From Gemella bergeri ATCC 700627 (GTDB taxonomy: Bacteria > Bacillota > Bacilli > Staphylococcales > Gemellaceae), in assembly GCF_000469465.1 (NCBI RefSeq), contig NZ_KI271855.1:1-43219 (forward strand): a stretch of 43,219 bases of DNA. The letters are read 5' to 3'. Shown here in pieces: positions 17,254-26,034 of this stretch. Positions within the stretch are counted from its first letter, which is position 1, and every line of letters starts with the position of its first letter. The position numbers and the translations under genes are program-made. The notes below the pieces were generated by a model. The model had not been told where the DNA came from, ran no database searches, and worked only from the letters and a program-made list of their open reading frames with translations.

Positions 17254-19647
17254 ATGAGGGCAAAAAAATTTGAAATAAAAATAGAAAAATATTTAAAAAG
17301 ACAATTTGGGATAACGATTGATGCAGCAAGTAAACGTCAAATATATGAAGCTGTTATGAGTACAGTGCGTGAAGAATTATCGGAGAAAAAATTTGTATAT
17401 GAACAAGAATTAAAGAAAACTAAACAAAAACGTGCATATTATATGTCAATGGAGTTTTTAGTAGGACGCACATTGCGTAATAATTTATTTAATTTAGGGT
17501 TAGAACAAGAGGTTAAAGAATATTTAGCGAATAATAATTTTTCATTAGACGAAATTTATGATATTGAACCGGATCCGGGATTAGGTAACGGTGGACTTGG
17601 TAGGCTTGCTTCATGTTATTTAGATGCTTTGACAAGCAATGATTATCCGGTAACGGGATTTTCTATTTTGTATGAATATGGTATTTTTAAACAAGTTATC
17701 AATAATGGATGGCAAGAAGAATTTCCGGATTATTGGTTGGATCTTGGAAAATACGGATTGGTATATCGTAATGATGAAGAAGTCGAAGTGCGTTTTTATG
17801 GATATGTTGAAGAAAAATTAACCGAAAAAGGTTTTACTGTTGAACACAAGGATTACACGGCAATTCAAGCTGAACCATATGATTTATTAATATCCGGTTA
17901 CAAAACAGATAGCGTCAATACTTTAAGACTATGGGAAGCAAAAGCAAAAACCGGTTTTAATATGAAACTGTTTGAAAAAGGTGAATATTCCAAATCGTCA
18001 GAAGCAGAAGCAATCGCTTCTTCAATTTCTAAATTATTATATCCTGCTGACAGTACAAATGAGGGTAAAGAATTGCGTATTAAGCAACAATATTTTTTCA
18101 TTAGTGCATCACTTCAACAATTAGTAAAAAATTATTATAATGAATTTGGTACTTTAGAAAATTTATTTGAACATGTGGCGCTACATATTAATGATACCCA
18201 TCCTGCAATGGGAGTACCGGAGTTAATGCGTCTTTTATTAGATGAATATGGATATTCATGGGAAAAAGCGTGGAAAATTACAACAAAAACATTTGCTTAT
18301 ACTAATCATACTATTATGTCAGAAGCCTTAGAAAAATGGTCGGTAGATTTGTTCAAGCCGTTATTACCGCGTATCTATTCAATTATTGAAGAAATTAATA
18401 AACGTTTTTGCGGTTGGGCACTGGAACAAGGTAAGGGGTATACTTTAGCCCAAACAGCTATTATTTACGATAATCAAATAAGAATGGCGAACTTATCTAT
18501 AGTTGGCAGTCATAATGTGAATGGGGTATCTAAATTACATAGTGATATATTGGTAGAGTCAACATTTAAAGCATTTAATGAATTATATCCAACTAAATTT
18601 GGAAATGTAACGAACGGTATCGCTCATAGAAGATGGCTGGGTCAAGCAAACCCTGAATTAGCAGTCTATCTGGAAAAACTTATTGGTAATGATTTTATTA
18701 AAGATTTATCAAAAATTAATAAATTAAATAACTATGTTAACGACAAAAAAGTTATTGAACAATTAATGGATATCAAAAAAATCAAAAAAGAACAACTTGC
18801 TGAATATATTCAAAATACAACCGGTATAACAGTCAATCCAAATTCTATTTTTGATGTTCAGGTAAAACGTCTACATGAATATAAACGTCAACTATTAAAT
18901 GCCTTACATATTGTTTATTTATATAAAGAAATTAAATATAATGGTTTAAGACCTGTACCAAGGACATTCATTTTTGCGGCGAAAGCATCATCAGGATACC
19001 AAATGGCAAAAAATATAATTAAATTTATTCATTCAATTTCACAAATGATTGAATCTGATGAATTAGTTAGAGAGTATATTAAAGTAGTATTCTTGCCGGA
19101 TTATAAAGTTACATTAGCAGAAAAAATTATTCCTGCCGCTGATATAAGTGAGCAAATTTCACAAGCCGGAAAAGAAGCTAGTGGAACGGGAAATATGAAA
19201 CTTATGTTAAACGGAGCAATAACTCTTGGAACATTAGATGGAGCAAACGTTGAAATTTGTGAGGCTGTCGGGTATGATAATATTTTTATCTTTGGTTTAG
19301 AAACATCACAAGTTAACGACTTAAATCTACGCGGGTATAAGTCATGGGAATACTACAGTGCTTCTCCACGTATTAAAGAAACGTTAGATTTTATTCGTAC
19401 GATGACAGTTGGCGGAATGAATTTTAGCTTTATCGTAGATTATCTTTTAACACAAGATAATTTTATGTGTTTAGCAGATTTTGATAGTTATGTAGAAATG
19501 CAAGAAAAAGTTTCCAAAATTTATCAAAATAAAGAAAAATGGGGACGTATGAGTTTAATTAATACGGCAAATGCCGGTATTTTTTCAGCTGATAGATCGG
19601 TTGAAGAATATGCAAAAAATATTTGGAATATAAAAAAGGTAAAATAA
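17254..19647 (+). CDS. glgP: glycogen/maltodextrin phosphorylase
   Basis: A GT35 phosphorylase that releases glucose-1-phosphate from alpha-glucan ends. It has the N-terminal MSMEFLVGRTL, the glycine-rich PDPGLGNGGLGRLASCYLD segment, HINDTHPAM and the PLP motif EASGTGNMK, in which K649 forms the Schiff base. At 797 residues it is the usual bacterial length. It is last in glgBCDAP, so synthesis and breakdown share one transcript, and a repeat copy carrying a terminator begins two bases after its stop codon. Confidence 0.96.
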   Translation: MRAKKFEIKIEKYLKRQFGITIDAASKRQIYEAVMSTVREELSEKKFVYEQELKKTKQKRAYYMSMEFLVGRTLRNNLFNLGLEQEVKEYLANNNFSLDEIYDIEPDPGLGNGGLGRLASCYLDALTSNDYPVTGFSILYEYGIFKQVINNGWQEEFPDYWLDLGKYGLVYRNDEEVEVRFYGYVEEKLTEKGFTVEHKDYTAIQAEPYDLLISGYKTDSVNTLRLWEAKAKTGFNMKLFEKGEYSKSSEAEAIASSISKLLYPADSTNEGKELRIKQQYFFISASLQQLVKNYYNEFGTLENLFEHVALHINDTHPAMGVPELMRLLLDEYGYSWEKAWKITTKTFAYTNHTIMSEALEKWSVDLFKPLLPRIYSIIEEINKRFCGWALEQGKGYTLAQTAIIYDNQIRMANLSIVGSHNVNGVSKLHSDILVESTFKAFNELYPTKFGNVTNGIAHRRWLGQANPELAVYLEKLIGNDFIKDLSKINKLNNYVNDKKVIEQLMDIKKIKKEQLAEYIQNTTGITVNPNSIFDVQVKRLHEYKRQLLNALHIVYLYKEIKYNGLRPVPRTFIFAAKASSGYQMAKNIIKFIHSISQMIESDELVREYIKVVFLPDYKVTLAEKIIPAADISEQISQAGKEASGTGNMKLMLNGAITLGTLDGANVEICEAVGYDNIFIFGLETSQVNDLNLRGYKSWEYYSASPRIKETLDFIRTMTVGGMNFSFIVDYLLTQDNFMCLADFDSYVEMQEKVSKIYQNKEKWGRMSLINTANAGIFSADRSVEEYAKNIWNIKKVK

Positions 19648-19648
19648 T

Positions 19649-19731
19649 AGACTTTGTGCCAAATATAAGGCAAGAGAAAAAATAAGGATAAAATGCTAAG
19701 TGGTAATAGACTGCTTAGTATTTTTATATGA
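19649..19731 (+). repeat. intergenic repeat, copy A (diverged)
   Basis: Begins AGACTTTGTGCCAAATATAA and runs into a hairpin. It aligns over about 50 nt with copy B at 35725 (shared core GATAAAATGCTAAG and a preceding GAGAAAAA) and with the first bases of copy C at 43191. Same orientation as both. It starts immediately after the glgP stop. Confidence 0.75.
19690..19725 (+). terminator. terminator of the glg operon, inside repeat copy A
   Basis: AAAATGCTAAG (19690-19700) pairs with CTTAGTATTTT (19714-19724), 11 bp with one G-T wobble and a 13-nt loop, ending in a T tract. Confidence 0.75.
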
Positions 19732-19868
19732 TAAGTTGTAAAATAACAAAAAGAAAAATTATAAGTATAATAAAAGAAGACGAGTAAACAATTTATAAAA
19801 ATTTTATAATTAAGTCTTTATAAATTGAGTTGAAATATTTTAAAAAGATATTTATTTAATATTTTTAT

Positions 19869-19904
19869 TTGACACAAAAGTATTCTAGTGCTAGAATAGT
19901 AATA
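19869..19904 (+). promoter_or_regulatory. leaderless padR promoter with overlapping operator
   Basis: A consensus -35 TTGACA at 19869-19874, a 17-nt spacer and -10 TAGAAT at 19892-19897. A perfect palindrome, TATTCTAG-TG-CTAGAATA (19881-19898), covers the spacer and the -10. The start codon A (19904) is 7 nt after the -10, so transcription should begin at or next to the start codon, and there is no ribosome site. The PadR protein encoded next is the likely ligand of the palindrome. Confidence 0.8.
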
Positions 19905-20419
19905 TGAAAATATCATTAACAGAACAAATAATACTGGGACTTTTGGCAGAGCAACCACAGCACGGTTATCATATAGAAAATTTAATCACTGAAAGAGGTA
20001 TGAGAAAATGGGCAGAAATCGGTTTTTCGTCTATTTACTATGTACTTGAACGTCTGGAGAAAAAGCAATTAGCAACCAGTCTTTTAGCTAAGGGGAAGGA
20101 GAAAAAACAATACAAGATAACAGATTTGGGAATGACAGAGCTAAAAGAAAAAACAAAAAAGCAAATTTCAGAAAGAAAACCTGCTAATACACATCTTATG
20201 ACAGGATTAGCAACCAGTCATTTAATCAATACATTAGAATTAATAACTGCTTTAGAAAATAGACAAGCTGTATTAATGACAGATTTAAAAGCTTTACAAG
20301 AAAAAATGGAAAAAGGTAGCGATGTTCAAGCAGCAAGACAATTATTTAGCTTAAGTGAAGTATTATTAAAAGCGGAGTTAAATTGGATAAAAAGTGAATT
20401 GGAGAGATTAAGAAAATGA
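19904..20419 (+). CDS. PadR-family transcriptional regulator
   Basis: A 171-residue protein with an N-terminal winged helix of the PadR type (about 1-78: ILGLLAEQPQHGYHIENL, then FSSIYYVLERLEKKQLA, then KKQYKITDLG) and a C-terminal helical dimerisation region (about 95-170), as in the longer, Vir-like PadR subfamily. PadR proteins repress target genes and release DNA on binding small molecules, often toxic phenolics or antibiotics. Its stop overlaps the start of the next gene (ATGA), and the palindrome over its own promoter suggests autorepression of both. The inducer is unknown. Confidence 0.9.
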   Translation: MKISLTEQIILGLLAEQPQHGYHIENLITERGMRKWAEIGFSSIYYVLERLEKKQLATSLLAKGKEKKQYKITDLGMTELKEKTKKQISERKPANTHLMTGLATSHLINTLELITALENRQAVLMTDLKALQEKMEKGSDVQAARQLFSLSEVLLKAELNWIKSELERLRK

Positions 20420-21393
20420 AAATAACAACGAAATCATTTATTGGGCAACACTGTGAAAGTACCGCAACAGGAACTTTATTAAATCAACTAGGAATTGAAT
20501 TAAGCGAACCGTTATTATTCGGTTTAGGAGAAGGACTTGGTTTTATTATATGGAATATGAAAAATATGGATTTCCCTTTTATAGGAGGACGTATTAAAAC
20601 AGATTTACTAACAAAAAATATAGCACAAAATTTGAATCTCAAGTTAATCGTTAAAGAAACAACATCAAAAATAAAAGCATGGAAAGAGGTAAAACAACTA
20701 CTTGATAGCGGGAAAGCGGTTGGCTTAAAATTAGATTGCTATTACTTGGAATATTTTAAAAATCCTCCTCATTTTGCAGGTCATTATGTTGCGATACTTG
20801 GATATGATGATAAAAATGCTTATTTAGTCGACACTGTTCAACAAGGTTCTGATGTAAAAACATCATTAGAAAGTTTAGCCATGGCACGAAGTGAAAAAGG
20901 ACCTATGTCATCTAAAAATTTATATTATATACTTGAAAAAAATAATGATATAATACCGTTGAAAGAAGCAATTGTAACCGCAATCCGTAATAATGCACAT
21001 ACTTATCTGAATCCACCTATTAAGAATTTAAATTATAAAGGTATTGAAAAAGCAAGCGAAGAAATTATAAAATGGTTTGATAGATCAGCAAATAGAAAAT
21101 TCGAGTTTTCAACTTCTGCAATGTTAATGGAGAGATCAGGAACCGGTGGAGCTTTATTTAGAAATATTTATCGTGATTTTTTACACGAAGCGTATCAAAT
21201 AACAAATAATCAGGTTATTAAACACGCATATAATGAATTTATTGATATTGCTAAAAAATGGGCAGAGGTAATCTCTCTGTTTGAAAAAGTGGGAGAAACA
21301 GACGAACGTACCCACGTTTTGCAAGCTGCTGATGTATTAAAAATTATTTCAAAAAAAGAAAAAGAAACTATGGAATTACTAAAAGGTATTTAG
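20416..21393 (+). CDS. BtrH N-terminal domain / DUF4872-like protein
   Basis: A 325-residue protein that resembles the BtrH N-terminal family joined to DUF4872. The N-terminal half (about 8-145) looks like a papain-type fold: QHCES with Cys13, GHYVAILGYDD with His123 and LVDT with Asp139 in the order Cys-His-Asp. The C-terminal half (about 150-325) is helical. BtrH itself is the acyltransferase that moves an aminoacyl group from an acyl carrier protein to an aminoglycoside in butirosin synthesis. No biosynthetic genes lie nearby, so that reaction cannot be assumed. Translational coupling to padR makes the pair a likely ligand-induced unit, perhaps for modification or hydrolysis of a small molecule. 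Confidence 0.72.
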   Translation: MKITTKSFIGQHCESTATGTLLNQLGIELSEPLLFGLGEGLGFIIWNMKNMDFPFIGGRIKTDLLTKNIAQNLNLKLIVKETTSKIKAWKEVKQLLDSGKAVGLKLDCYYLEYFKNPPHFAGHYVAILGYDDKNAYLVDTVQQGSDVKTSLESLAMARSEKGPMSSKNLYYILEKNNDIIPLKEAIVTAIRNNAHTYLNPPIKNLNYKGIEKASEEIIKWFDRSANRKFEFSTSAMLMERSGTGGALFRNIYRDFLHEAYQITNNQVIKHAYNEFIDIAKKWAEVISLFEKVGETDERTHVLQAADVLKIISKKEKETMELLKGI

Positions 21394-21492
21394 ATTATAA
21401 TTTTATTTATCATGATAATGTTATGATGTAGAATAAAAGGAAATTTTTATAGTAAAATATAAAAATATCAGTTGAATAAAAATTAAACATAT

Positions 21493-21568
21493 AAGGAGAG
21501 ATTTAAAAGTTAAAAATTATAATATAATTTACTTATTAGTAGTTATATTTTATGGCACATTAATTTAG
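21493..21568 (+). pseudogene. possible remnant of a membrane protein gene
   Basis: A good ribosome site AAGGAGAG (21493-21500) is followed 8 nt later by 19 sense codons reading VKNYNIIYLLVVIFYGTLI and a stop at 21566-21568. This looks like the hydrophobic N-terminus of a membrane protein, but the first codon is GTT, not a start codon. It may be the decayed beginning of a third gene of the padR cassette. The reading is short and could be chance. Confidence 0.3.
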
Positions 21569-21665
21569 AGATATGTTTTAAAGAGCTTTTTCTAAATTTA
21601 ATGAGCTGTGTGGGAGCGATCAGATAAAATCGATTTCTAACGAAATCATGATTTTGGGTCGTTCC
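21556..21665 (+). other. two adjacent strong hairpins, candidate structured RNA
   Basis: Hairpin A (21556-21610) pairs CACA with TGTG and TTAATTTAGA with TCTAAATTTAA. Hairpin B (21613-21665) pairs GGAGCGATC with GGTCGTTCC, then AAAATCGATTTC with GAAATC-AT-GATTTT around a TAAC tetraloop. T-rich sequence (TTATTTTTATT) follows B, so it may also end transcription of the padR cassette. No coding frame covers it. The remainder of the gap to 21849 shows only AT-rich sequence with a weak promoter candidate (TTGATT near 21762). Confidence 0.55.
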
Positions 21666-21849
21666 TTATTTTTATTAATTTAATAAAGGACATGTTAACG
21701 CATAGCCAAAAATCGTACAATATGGTAAAATTAAACATAAGTGTATATGGAGATAATGATTTTTTGATTTTAAAAGTTATAATGATAAATTAAAAAGTAA
21801 TTTTTATAATCAATAATTAAAGAAAATCTTACTGGATAAAGAGGTAGTT

Positions 21850-22659
21850 ATGACAAAAGAACGTGCGGATGTCCTTTGCGTTAGTCAAGGGTTATTTGAA
21901 TCAAGAGAAAAAGCTAAACGAGCTATTATGGCAGGTATAGTTTATAATGATAATATAAGAATAGATAAGGCGGGGGAAAAAGTGGATTTTACCGCTACAC
22001 TTCGCATTAAAGGAAAACAGATGCCATATGTCAGTCGAGGCGGTCTTAAATTAGAAAAAGCAATTAGTGAATTAGGATTTGATGTAAAAGATAAAGTTAT
22101 GCTTGATATTGGTTCATCAACTGGCGGTTTTACTGATTGTGCTTTACAACATGGTGCGAAATTTGTTTATGCCCTTGATGTAGGAACTAACCAGCTGGTT
22201 TGGAAACTTAGGAATAATGAACATGTTAAAGTTATGGAACAAACCAATTTTCGATATAGTGTTAAAGAAGACTTTAATATATATCCGATTGATATAGCAT
22301 CTATTGATGTATCATTTATTTCATTGTCATTAATTTTACCTAATCTTGCTTCCGTAATTAATGATAACGGAATGGTGTGTGCATTAGTTAAACCACAGTT
22401 TGAAGCCGGACGTGATAAAGTCGGTAAAGGTGGAATTGTGAGAGATAAAAAAATTCAATCAGAAGTAATTGAAAAAGTATTATTATTTGCCAACAGTGTT
22501 GGGTTTAGTATGATAAACTTAGCATATTCTCCTATTACCGGTGGAGAAGGGAATATTGAATTTCTTATGATACTTAGTTATAATGCTAAAAAAGAGATAA
22601 ATAACAGTAATATAAATATTGAGCATGTAGTAAATAATGCTCATAATCACTTCAAATAA
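21850..22659 (+). CDS. tlyA: TlyA-family rRNA (2'-O) methyltransferase / hemolysin A family
   Basis: A 269-residue protein with an N-terminal S4 RNA-binding domain (about 4-60, including SREKAKRAIMAGIVY) and a C-terminal Rossmann methyltransferase of the FtsJ type with the SAM loop LDIGSSTGGFTDCAL (about 87-101). TlyA proteins methylate rRNA riboses, as shown in mycobacteria, where loss gives capreomycin resistance. The Bacillus orthologue YqxC is usually followed by the arginine repressor gene and recN. Here recN follows directly after 15 nt and no repressor lies between. Confidence 0.92.
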   Translation: MTKERADVLCVSQGLFESREKAKRAIMAGIVYNDNIRIDKAGEKVDFTATLRIKGKQMPYVSRGGLKLEKAISELGFDVKDKVMLDIGSSTGGFTDCALQHGAKFVYALDVGTNQLVWKLRNNEHVKVMEQTNFRYSVKEDFNIYPIDIASIDVSFISLSLILPNLASVINDNGMVCALVKPQFEAGRDKVGKGGIVRDKKIQSEVIEKVLLFANSVGFSMINLAYSPITGGEGNIEFLMILSYNAKKEINNSNINIEHVVNNAHNHFK

Positions 22660-22674
22660 ATAGGAGGAAGGTAC

Positions 22675-24393
22675 GTGTTATTACAATTAAATATTAAACA
22701 GTTTGGTATTATTGAACAAGCGACGATTGAATTAAAAAATGGATTGACTGTACTCAGCGGTGAAACCGGAGCGGGAAAATCTATGATACTCGCAGCTATA
22801 TCCCAACTTTCAGGGCAAAGGACATCAACTTCTTATATAAGATACGGAGAAGATAAGGCAAGTGTAGAAGGAGTATTCGACTTTCCAAAAAGTAAAGAAG
22901 TAGTAAAAATATTTAGAGAGTTAGACCTTGGTGTAGAAGATGATGAGGTCATTATTATAAGACGTGATATATACAGTACAGGAAAAAGTATTTGTCGTAT
23001 TAATGGTGTTGTTGTAAATCTGATGACATTGAAAAAAGTAACCGCTCATTTATTGGATATTCACGAACAGCACGATAATCAAGTATTGCTAATTGAAAAA
23101 AATCACTTAAATTTAATAGATACTTTTTCAAAAGAAACAATAATACCGATATTAGTGAAATATAAAGAAAAATATAGAGAGTATAAAATAATACAAGAAA
23201 AAATTTCTAATTTGAAGAAACAAGAAAGTGATGTTTTACAAAAGATAGATTTTTTAAAATATCAATATAATGAACTCGAATCGTTAAAATTAAAAAAAGA
23301 TGAAGATTTTGAATTAGAAAAAGAGATTGATTACTTAGAAAATTTTGAGAAAGTGAATAATTTGGCATATAGTATTTCTGAAGATATAGATGGTGAGCGT
23401 GGAATTTTGTCGAAATTAGGAAGGATTCGTTCCAACTTAGGAGAATTAAGTCGTTATAATGATAATTTTGATGAAAAATATGAGGAAGTTACAAATTTAT
23501 ATTATATATTAGATGATTTAAGATATGAAATATCCAGCTATACAGATGACATAGAATATGATGAAGAAAAATTAAATAAACTTAATTTTAGATTAGATAA
23601 GATACGTATGCTGGAACGAAAATATTCACGTAAATTAAATGAACTGATTATTTTTAAAGAAGAAATAGCAGAGGAATTAGAAGAATTAGAAAACTATGAA
23701 GAAAACATAGAAAACTATTTAAAAAGAAGCGCAGTAATAGAAACAGATATAAAGAAATTAGCTAAAAAACTTACAGAAGTACGAAAAAAGACAGCAATTT
23801 ATCTTGAAAGTTTAATACAAGAAGAGCTTAAATTTTTATATATGGAAAAAAGCATAATAAAAATTGATTTCAAAGAAAGAGATTTTTCACAAGATGGTTG
23901 TGATGATGTACGAATACTTATCAGCGCTAACTTAGGAGAACCGCTTAAATCATTGTCAAAAGTTGCTTCCGGTGGAGAACTTTCCCGTGTTATGTTAGCG
24001 TTGAAGATTATTTTTTCACGTAGTATTGAGGCAACGTCAATTATTTTTGATGAAATTGATACCGGAGTTAGTGGGCGTGTCTCACAACGTATGGCAGAAA
24101 AAATGTATCAGTTAGGGGTTAATTCTCAAGTATTGTGCATTTCACATTTACCACAAACAACGGCATTAGCTGATACAAATTTGTTAATTAGTAAAGTGAT
24201 ATTTGATAAAAGAACATTAACAAAAATAAAAGAGTTGAATGACCAAGAAAAAATAATGGAGGTAGCCAGAATGTTATCAGGAGATAATTTAACAAAATTA
24301 TCAGAAGAACATGCGGTAGAAATGTTAGCGTTGGCTAAAAAAACACAAAAAAATATAATAAATAGTATTGTTAAAAATAATAAAGATATATAA
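22675..24393 (+). CDS. recN: DNA repair protein RecN
   Basis: RecN is an SMC-like ATPase that gathers at double-strand breaks early in recombinational repair. This 572-residue protein has Walker A GETGAGKSM at about 34-42, a long charged coiled coil (about 150-370), the signature ASGGELSRVMLALK, Walker B IIFDEIDTGVSG and ISHLPQ. The start is a GTG preceded by GGAGGAAGG. It follows tlyA closely, and the stop is 17 nt before the nearest rsgA ATG, so the genes are probably co-transcribed. Confidence 0.96.
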   Translation: MLLQLNIKQFGIIEQATIELKNGLTVLSGETGAGKSMILAAISQLSGQRTSTSYIRYGEDKASVEGVFDFPKSKEVVKIFRELDLGVEDDEVIIIRRDIYSTGKSICRINGVVVNLMTLKKVTAHLLDIHEQHDNQVLLIEKNHLNLIDTFSKETIIPILVKYKEKYREYKIIQEKISNLKKQESDVLQKIDFLKYQYNELESLKLKKDEDFELEKEIDYLENFEKVNNLAYSISEDIDGERGILSKLGRIRSNLGELSRYNDNFDEKYEEVTNLYYILDDLRYEISSYTDDIEYDEEKLNKLNFRLDKIRMLERKYSRKLNELIIFKEEIAEELEELENYEENIENYLKRSAVIETDIKKLAKKLTEVRKKTAIYLESLIQEELKFLYMEKSIIKIDFKERDFSQDGCDDVRILISANLGEPLKSLSKVASGGELSRVMLALKIIFSRSIEATSIIFDEIDTGVSGRVSQRMAEKMYQLGVNSQVLCISHLPQTTALADTNLLISKVIFDKRTLTKIKELNDQEKIMEVARMLSGDNLTKLSEEHAVEMLALAKKTQKNIINSIVKNNKDI

Positions 24394-24416
24394 TATAAAA
24401 AGTGTAAAGGATGATT

Positions 24417-25286
24417 ATGACAGAAAAAGGCAAAATTTTAAAAGCATTAAGTGGATTCTATTACGTACAAGTTGGAGAAAAGATGATTACTTGTCGAGCA
24501 CGAGGGAATTTTCGCAATGACGGTATTGTACCGTTGGTTGGCGATAATGTCGTTATTCAAATGACTGATAATGACACAGGGTATGTGGTGGAAATACTAG
24601 ATAGAAAAAATGAATTGTTGAGACCGAAAGTAGTAAATATAGATCACAACTTGATTATTATATCAGCGAAAGATCCTGATTTTTCCAGCAAGTTACTTAA
24701 TAAGATTATTTGTTTAAATGAAAATAGTAATATTGATATTATCTTAATTTTTACCAAATTAGACTTGTTAAATGAAATTGAACAGGAATATATGTACAAA
24801 GTAATGAAGTATTATAAAAGTATAGGATATCAAGTATATACTAACGATGAAGAAGATATAAGTAAAATAAAATCACAATTATCCGGAGAGTACATAGCTA
24901 TTTCAGGGCAATCCGGTGCAGGGAAATCATCATTTATTAATAAATTATCAGGTAATCTAAATATAGAAACAGCAGAAATTTCCAAACATTTAGGACGTGG
25001 TCGCCATACGACAAGGCATATAGAATTTTATAAACTTGATGATTTTTATATAGCGGATACACCAGGATTTTCTTCGATAGATATAACATTTATAGAAAAA
25101 GAAGATATTCAATATTTGTTTAGAGAATTTAGTGATTATACATGTAAATTCCAACCATGTAATCATGTGGAAGAAGTCAATTGCGGTGTAAAGGAAGCTG
25201 TCAAAACGGGAGAATTATTACAGAGTCGTTATGAAGATTATAAAATGTTTTTTAAAGAAAAAGAAACACAGAAGAAAAAATATTAA
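24417..25286 (+). CDS. rsgA: ribosome small subunit-dependent GTPase
   Basis: RsgA (YloQ) is a circularly permuted GTPase that checks late 30S maturation and releases assembly factors. It has an N-terminal OB fold (about 1-70), then the GTPase motifs in permuted order: G4 TKLD, G1 GQSGAGKSS, G3 DTPGFSS. A zinc-binding C-terminal segment has Cys and His in the pattern C-K-F-Q-P-C-N-H followed by C. The ATG at 24417 is 6 nt from AAGG; the ATG at 24411 is too close to it. The product is about 289 residues. rsgA-rpe-thiN is a conserved Bacillota order, but the usual prpC-prkC genes upstream are absent. Confidence 0.95.
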   Translation: MTEKGKILKALSGFYYVQVGEKMITCRARGNFRNDGIVPLVGDNVVIQMTDNDTGYVVEILDRKNELLRPKVVNIDHNLIIISAKDPDFSSKLLNKIICLNENSNIDIILIFTKLDLLNEIEQEYMYKVMKYYKSIGYQVYTNDEEDISKIKSQLSGEYIAISGQSGAGKSSFINKLSGNLNIETAEISKHLGRGRHTTRHIEFYKLDDFYIADTPGFSSIDITFIEKEDIQYLFREFSDYTCKFQPCNHVEEVNCGVKEAVKTGELLQSRYEDYKMFFKEKETQKKKY

Positions 25287-25389
25287 ATTTTTCTGTTAAA
25301 TATTACAGTGAAATTAGTAATTTTATTATATAAAATCCTAGCTTTAAAATATCAAAATAATATATTAAATAATTTAAAGGAGTTTGAAA

Positions 25390-26034
25390 ATGAAAAAAAT
25401 ATTACCATCAATCTTATCGGCAGATTTTGCAAATTTAGAAAGAGATATAAAAGAATTGGAACAAGTTGGAATTGATATGCTACATATTGATGTAATGGAC
25501 GGTAATTTTGTACCTAATATTTCATTTGGTTTCCCGATTATAGAGTCAATAAGAAAAAAAACAAAAGCACTCTTTGATTGTCACTTAATGATAGCTAATC
25601 CGGAAAATTATGTAGAGCGTTTTTGTCAGATTGGGTGTGATATGGTATCGTTTCATATTGAAGCTACTAACCATGCAGATAGAGTAATTCAAGTTATTAA
25701 GAATTTAGGTAAAAAAGCAGGAATAGTTCTTAATCCGCAAACTTCTGTCGAAAGTATAAAGTATTTATTACCAAAGGTAGATTATGTACTAATAATGACG
25801 GTAAATCCGGGATTCGGTGGTCAAAAATTTATAAATGAAATGCTTGATAAAATAGTAGAATTAAATAATATCAGAATAAACAAAAATTATAATTATTTAA
25901 TTCAAGTAGATGGTGGAATAAATATTGAAACATCAAAATTATGCCGTGAACGTGGAGCTGATTTGTTAGTATGTGGTTCATTTTTGTTTGCGGCAGAAAA
26001 TAAAAAACAAACTTTGGGAGAATTATTAAAATAA
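25390..26034 (+). CDS. rpe: ribulose-phosphate 3-epimerase
   Basis: Rpe interconverts ribulose-5-phosphate and xylulose-5-phosphate in the pentose phosphate pathway. The TIM-barrel motifs are present: ILPSILSADFANL, HIDVMDGNFVPNISFG, DCHLM, MTVNPGFGGQKF and QVDGGI, with catalytic Asp residues in DVMDG and VDGG. At 214 residues it is standard. The ATG at 25390 is placed 7 nt after AAAGGAG; a TTG two codons earlier is too close to it. The stop overlaps the thiN start (TAATG). Confidence 0.95.
   Translation: MKKILPSILSADFANLERDIKELEQVGIDMLHIDVMDGNFVPNISFGFPIIESIRKKTKALFDCHLMIANPENYVERFCQIGCDMVSFHIEATNHADRVIQVIKNLGKKAGIVLNPQTSVESIKYLLPKVDYVLIMTVNPGFGGQKFINEMLDKIVELNNIRINKNYNYLIQVDGGINIETSKLCRERGADLLVCGSFLFAAENKKQTLGELLK

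Noticed and set aside
21556-21665. 6S RNA
   Set aside because: 6S RNA is one long rod with a central bubble; this region forms two separate hairpins, so the architecture does not fit.
25384-25389. TTG start for rpe
   Set aside because: It is one base from the AAAGGAG site; the ATG two codons later is correctly placed.
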